A stretch of 7,753 nucleotides of DNA, taken from the NCBI GenBank assembly GCA_030526445.1, contig JAUNCV010000021.1, forward strand, positions 1 to 7,753. Reading direction: 5' to 3'. Positions 5,255-7,753 of the stretch are shown here, in pieces. The stretch's first letter is position 1. The number at the start of each line of letters is the position of its first letter. The stretch is from Bacteroidales bacterium. GTDB lineage: Bacteria > Bacteroidota > Bacteroidia > Bacteroidales > UBA3663. A program made the translations under genes and the position numbers. The notes under the pieces were generated by a model, which was not told the origin of the DNA, ran no database searches, and saw only the letters and a list, made by a program, of their open reading frames with translations.

Positions 5255-5292
5255 CTTCATAGATGATGAAGCCTTATCATCATAGAAGGCTT
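5255..5292. repeat. Three overlapping, mutually exclusive inverted repeats
   Basis: CTTCAT/ATGAAG (5255-5260, 5266-5271), ATGATGA/TCATCAT (5263-5269, 5277-5283) and AAGCCTT/AAGGCTT (5269-5275, 5286-5292) are each perfect but share bases, so only some can form at once. No T tract follows on either strand, so this is not an obvious terminator. From 5293 to 5340 I see no recognisable element. Confidence 0.5.
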
Positions 5293-5340
5293 AAACCACC
5301 AACCGTCTTTACCTATCTCAGTAACCTTGCCCTTTCGCCA

Positions 5341-5380
5341 AAATAAAATAAACCTCACACCCATATCGGGGATGAGGTTT
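5341..5380 (-). terminator. Intrinsic terminator of the kinase-regulator-rmuC operon
   Basis: On the minus strand AAACCTCA (5380-5373) pairs with TGAGGTTT (5357-5350), with an inner CCC/GGG pairing. It is followed by ATTTTATTTT. It begins seven bases beyond the rmuC stop codon. The 8-bp outer stem is perfect. Confidence 0.8.
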
Positions 5381-5386
5381 CATATT

Positions 5387-6847
5387 TTATTCTTCCGCTT
5401 GCTGCGACTTGTTGGCACCAAAGAAATTTGATTCAGAGTCGATGAACTTCGAGTCATCAAGTTCGGCCAGGCTCTTTTTCTTCTTGTTCTCCTGGGCGCC
5501 GGCCTTGAGCAAGTTCTTAGCTGCGGTAATGATACTACTGCCGCTCTGTGCTGTGGTTATCTTGAGTTTGTTAATTTTGGTGATAGTGTCGTTGGCACTG
5601 GCCTCAACATCGGCAAAGCGCATGCCGAAGTCTTGTACACGCTCTATGATGGTCTGCGCTGCTTTCATCATAGACTCTTGATTTTCGAGCTGTCGCACCT
5701 GTGTCCACATCACCTCAAGCACGCGCAAGTTCATATACATGGTCTGCGGACCTAATATCATAACGCCTTGGTCATAGGCATCGCGCCATAAAGTGGCATC
5801 ATTGAGCAAAGTCAGATTGAGGGCGCCCTCGATAGGCACATACATAATTGCAAAGTTGAGTTTGTTGTAACCTTCAGGCAGATAGCGGGTATAGTCCTTT
5901 CGGGCCAAACGTTTCACTTGTGCCCTAACGCTCTCTATGTGCGCTTGCAGGTAAAGACTCTTTTCGGTCGATGCCTCATCGGTGTTCATATAGCGCTCAT
6001 AGTCGGTGAGACTCATTTTCGAATCAACTACCACATGTCGATTATTAGGGAAATGGAGAATGAAATCGGGGACAAGGCCTTTGCCATCGTCACCCTGAGC
6101 TCGCTTGCCAAATCGGTCTTTGAGCGTCTCTTGGGTGTCGAACTGTTCGCCCTCTTTGAGTTCTAGATCTTCGAGCAACTGCTTAAGTTTTAGCTCTCCA
6201 AAATTGCCCTGCACCTTGACTTCGCCGGTAAGAGCGCGAGTCAACCGGTCGGCGGTTTCGCCTAGACTCTGGCTCTTCTCCATATTAAGTTTGATGGTGG
6301 CATCGAGGCGCGTAAGAGCCTCTTGCTGCTGATCCTTGTTTCTATTCAGAGCCTCCTGCATGTCTTTGAGGCTTCGCTGCAGCGGGTCGATAATCTTCGA
6401 AACCTGCTCTTTATTCTGCTCGCCCAACTCTGCCTGTCGCGCCTTGAGCACAGTTTCTGATGTGGTGCGCATCTGTTCGCGAATCAGCTCAAGTTGTGTC
6501 TCAACCTGTTTTTTGTTCATCGCCTGAATGGCTTCGAGTTGCTTATCAAAGTTTTCCTTAACCTGTGCAAGGTTCTTTTCGGCATTCAAATTGACTTGCG
6601 AAAGATTCCTTTCGGCATTTTCGCGCACCATTCTCAACTGACTTTCATAGGTTTCTTTCTGTTCACGTTTCTGTGCTTCGTACGAAGTCTTCAGTTCTGT
6701 GAGCTCTTTATTGTGACGCTCTTCAGCAAAACTCAGTTGGTTTTCAAGCTGAGCGGTTGCGCTTGCGCCTACTTTCTTTCCGATAATGAAGGCAATAACC
6801 GACATGGTGACAATGCCCACAACCGAAATAATCAGATAAATCTCCAT
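5387..6847 (-). CDS. rmuC: RmuC-family DNA recombination protein, membrane-anchored coiled coil with nuclease-like domain
   Basis: This 486-residue protein begins with a hydrophobic anchor (about 3-23, YLIISVVGIVTMSVIAFIIG). A long charged coiled coil follows (about 32-200), including the imperfect 11-residue repeat ENAERNLSQVN / LNAEKNLAQVK (76-97). The RmuC domain has GNFGE (214-218), PDFILHFPNNRHVVVDSK (260-277) and MYVPIEGAL (335-343). The PD...DxK arrangement (D261, D275, K277) fits the proposed PD-(D/E)XK nuclease fold of the family. In E. coli, rmuC limits recombination at inverted repeats, but the biochemical activity is poorly defined. The C-terminus (about 450-486) is lysine-rich then acidic, and probably disordered. 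ATG 6847 begins directly before the anchor. The gene follows the LytTR regulator by 20 bases, suggesting cotranscription, and ends at an intrinsic terminator. Confidence 0.94.
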   Translation of the reverse strand: MEIYLIISVVGIVTMSVIAFIIGKKVGASATAQLENQLSFAEERHNKELTELKTSYEAQKREQKETYESQLRMVRENAERNLSQVNLNAEKNLAQVKENFDKQLEAIQAMNKKQVETQLELIREQMRTTSETVLKARQAELGEQNKEQVSKIIDPLQRSLKDMQEALNRNKDQQQEALTRLDATIKLNMEKSQSLGETADRLTRALTGEVKVQGNFGELKLKQLLEDLELKEGEQFDTQETLKDRFGKRAQGDDGKGLVPDFILHFPNNRHVVVDSKMSLTDYERYMNTDEASTEKSLYLQAHIESVRAQVKRLARKDYTRYLPEGYNKLNFAIMYVPIEGALNLTLLNDATLWRDAYDQGVMILGPQTMYMNLRVLEVMWTQVRQLENQESMMKAAQTIIERVQDFGMRFADVEASANDTITKINKLKITTAQSGSSIITAAKNLLKAGAQENKKKKSLAELDDSKFIDSESNFFGANKSQQAEE

Positions 6848-6867
6848 ATAAATGTATGCAATAAAAA

Positions 6868-7590
6868 TTATTTCACTCCATGCTGCTCCAAGTAGCGAGC
6901 AAAGTTGTCTTTATATGCCTCTGTGACACGAATAATGAGGCTGCCAATATACACACAGTCATTGCGATCAATGCTGCGTATGTGCCTGAGCGAGATGATG
7001 TATGACCTGTGAATGCGCATGAAGCGCGATGGTGGCAACATCTGTTCGGCAGCCGAAAGCGTCATGTGCGTAACCCAGGGCGAAGCCTCGTCTTCGACAT
7101 AGATTTTGAGATAATCCTTCATGGCCTCAACACACACAATTCGGTCAAAGCTGAGCTGACGCATCTCGCCGTCAACACGCAGGAAGACTGATGTAGGTTC
7201 TGTTTGGGCTTCTGTGGTCGAAGTCGAAGTATTGACCGATATCACTGCACGCGCTTTTTCGACCGCCGCCTGAAACTTCACATATCGAATAGGCTTCAAA
7301 AGATAGTCAAGTGCATTAACCTCATAGCTCTCATAAGCATAGTCTTTGAAGGCGGTGGTAAATATGATGCGCGTACGCTGATTGTCAATAGCATGAGCCA
7401 GTTCCATTCCGTTCAAATCAGGCATCTGTATATCCAGGAACAGCAAATCTACCGGCTCTTTCTGCAGCGCTTCAAGGGCAGCGATCGAGTCGGTGTACGA
7501 ACCTCGCAACTCCAAATCAGCGCTGCGAGCCACCATGGTTTCGAGCTGGCGTACTGCCAATGGCTCATCGTCTACAATAATGCAGGTCAT
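6868..7590 (-). CDS. LytTR-family response regulator
   Basis: This 240-residue two-component regulator has an N-terminal receiver domain (about 1-118). It shows the acidic pocket D7, D8, the phospho-acceptor D53 in FLDIQMPDLNG, the T78/T79 switch region and K99 in YLLKPI. A short Ser/Thr-rich linker (about 119-133) leads to a LytTR DNA-binding domain (about 134-236) with FLRVDGEMRQLSFDRIVCVE, then DYLKIYV, MRIHRSYIISLRHI and VTEAYKD. All phosphorylation residues are present, so it should be functional. Its start codon overlaps the stop of the upstream histidine kinase gene (ATGA), implying translational coupling and a cognate pair of the LytS/YpdA-LytR/YpdB type. Targets cannot be read from this window, but rmuC directly downstream is probably in the same transcript. 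Confidence 0.95.
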   Translation of the reverse strand: MTCIIVDDEPLAVRQLETMVARSADLELRGSYTDSIAALEALQKEPVDLLFLDIQMPDLNGMELAHAIDNQRTRIIFTTAFKDYAYESYEVNALDYLLKPIRYVKFQAAVEKARAVISVNTSTSTTEAQTEPTSVFLRVDGEMRQLSFDRIVCVEAMKDYLKIYVEDEASPWVTHMTLSAAEQMLPPSRFMRIHRSYIISLRHIRSIDRNDCVYIGSLIIRVTEAYKDNFARYLEQHGVK

Positions 7591-7753
7591 ACGACTTTTA
7601 GGGTTACATTTACCTTATAAATATCATCCTCTAAACTTTGCTTCAACTCATATCGGCCAGGATAGAGCAGTTCAAAACGGCGCCGCGTATTCTCAAGTCC
7701 GATGCCGCTGCCACTTCGGTCTTTAGCCGGTTTGGGGAAGTTTGTATTTTCGC
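7587..7753 (-). CDS. Sensor histidine kinase, C-terminal 54 residues (cut by window edge)
   Basis: The minus-strand frame enters at the right edge and ends at TGA 7589-7587. The visible protein reads ENTNFPKPAKDRSGSGIGLE and continues NTRRRFELLYPGRYEL. GSGIGLENTRRRFELLYP is the glycine-rich G2 ATP-binding box and following helix of the HATPase domain in LytS/YpdA-type (His_kinase) sensors, the class that pairs with LytTR regulators. The last residues (DDIYKVNVTLKVV) form the closing strands of that domain. The stop overlaps the regulator's ATG by four bases. The sensor region, transmembrane helices and phospho-acceptor histidine lie outside the window, so the signal is unknown. Confidence 0.9.
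   Translation of the reverse strand, partial: ENTNFPKPAKDRSGSGIGLENTRRRFELLYPGRYELKQSLEDDIYKVNVTLKVV

Noticed and set aside
5318..5340. Possible promoter between the hairpins and the rmuC terminator
   Set aside because: CAAAATAA near 5338 does not fit the reverse -7 pattern, and no gene lies in a suitable position.
5067..5386. Possible small gene, riboswitch or CRISPR in the gene-free stretch
   Set aside because: No convincing start plus coding pattern, no known riboswitch core recognised, and the repeats are DnaA boxes rather than regularly spaced repeats with spacers.
6494..6895. Plus-strand 133-codon frame antisense to rmuC
   Set aside because: It is a reverse-strand shadow of the RmuC coiled coil and anchor; the phenylalanine/leucine-rich content reflects reversed Glu/Lys codons.

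Overview
The window looks like chromosomal core sequence from a member of the Bacteroidales (Bacteroidota). EF-P, RadC, the insert-bearing cyclophilin and the RmuC protein all read as Bacteroidota-type family members. Promoters fit the -33 TTTG / -7 TAnnTTTG pattern of that phylum rather than sigma70 boxes. Start codons are preceded by A/T-rich sequence, mostly without a Shine-Dalgarno motif. I see no insertion sequence, phage gene, tRNA, rRNA or CRISPR array, and genus cannot be assigned from this sequence alone.

Layout. Positions 1-296 (minus) hold the N-terminal part of a RavA/MoxR AAA+ ATPase. Positions 404-553 (minus) encode ribosomal protein L34 (rpmH), with its own terminator (334-377), a hairpin in the leader (602-626) and a promoter (646-677). 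Back-to-back with that promoter is the promoter (703-734) of a plus-strand cluster: efp (777-1343), radC (1358-2071) and a cyclophilin-type prolyl isomerase (2088-2825), closed by a 15-bp-stem terminator (2871-2919). Next is an ABC exporter operon: ATPase (3032-3742), six-helix permease (3774-4694) and a YtrA-type GntR regulator (4707-5066). Its promoter (2922-2953) is immediately followed by a palindrome GTACTA-N6-TAGTAC at the expected transcription start. A second copy of the palindrome lies about 123 bp upstream. This suggests an autorepressed transporter whose regulator is encoded last.

The gene-free stretch 5067-5386 is the most interesting part. It holds three exact TTATCCACA DnaA boxes and two TTATCAACA near-matches, arranged as two 34-bp modules of identical geometry exactly 65 bp apart. 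A 20-bp A/T-only stretch lies between them and a tandem 11-bp repeat lies just upstream. This is a good candidate for a chromosomal replication origin or a DnaA-titrating site. The first module is also a long hairpin followed by T residues, so it may also terminate the ABC operon. Further right are overlapping hairpins and the terminator of the minus-strand operon.

That right-hand operon (7753 to 5387, minus) contains the C-terminal end of a LytS/YpdA-type histidine kinase, its LytTR response regulator (overlapping by ATGA) and RmuC. The promoter lies outside the window. Genes on both sides therefore converge on the DnaA-box cluster.
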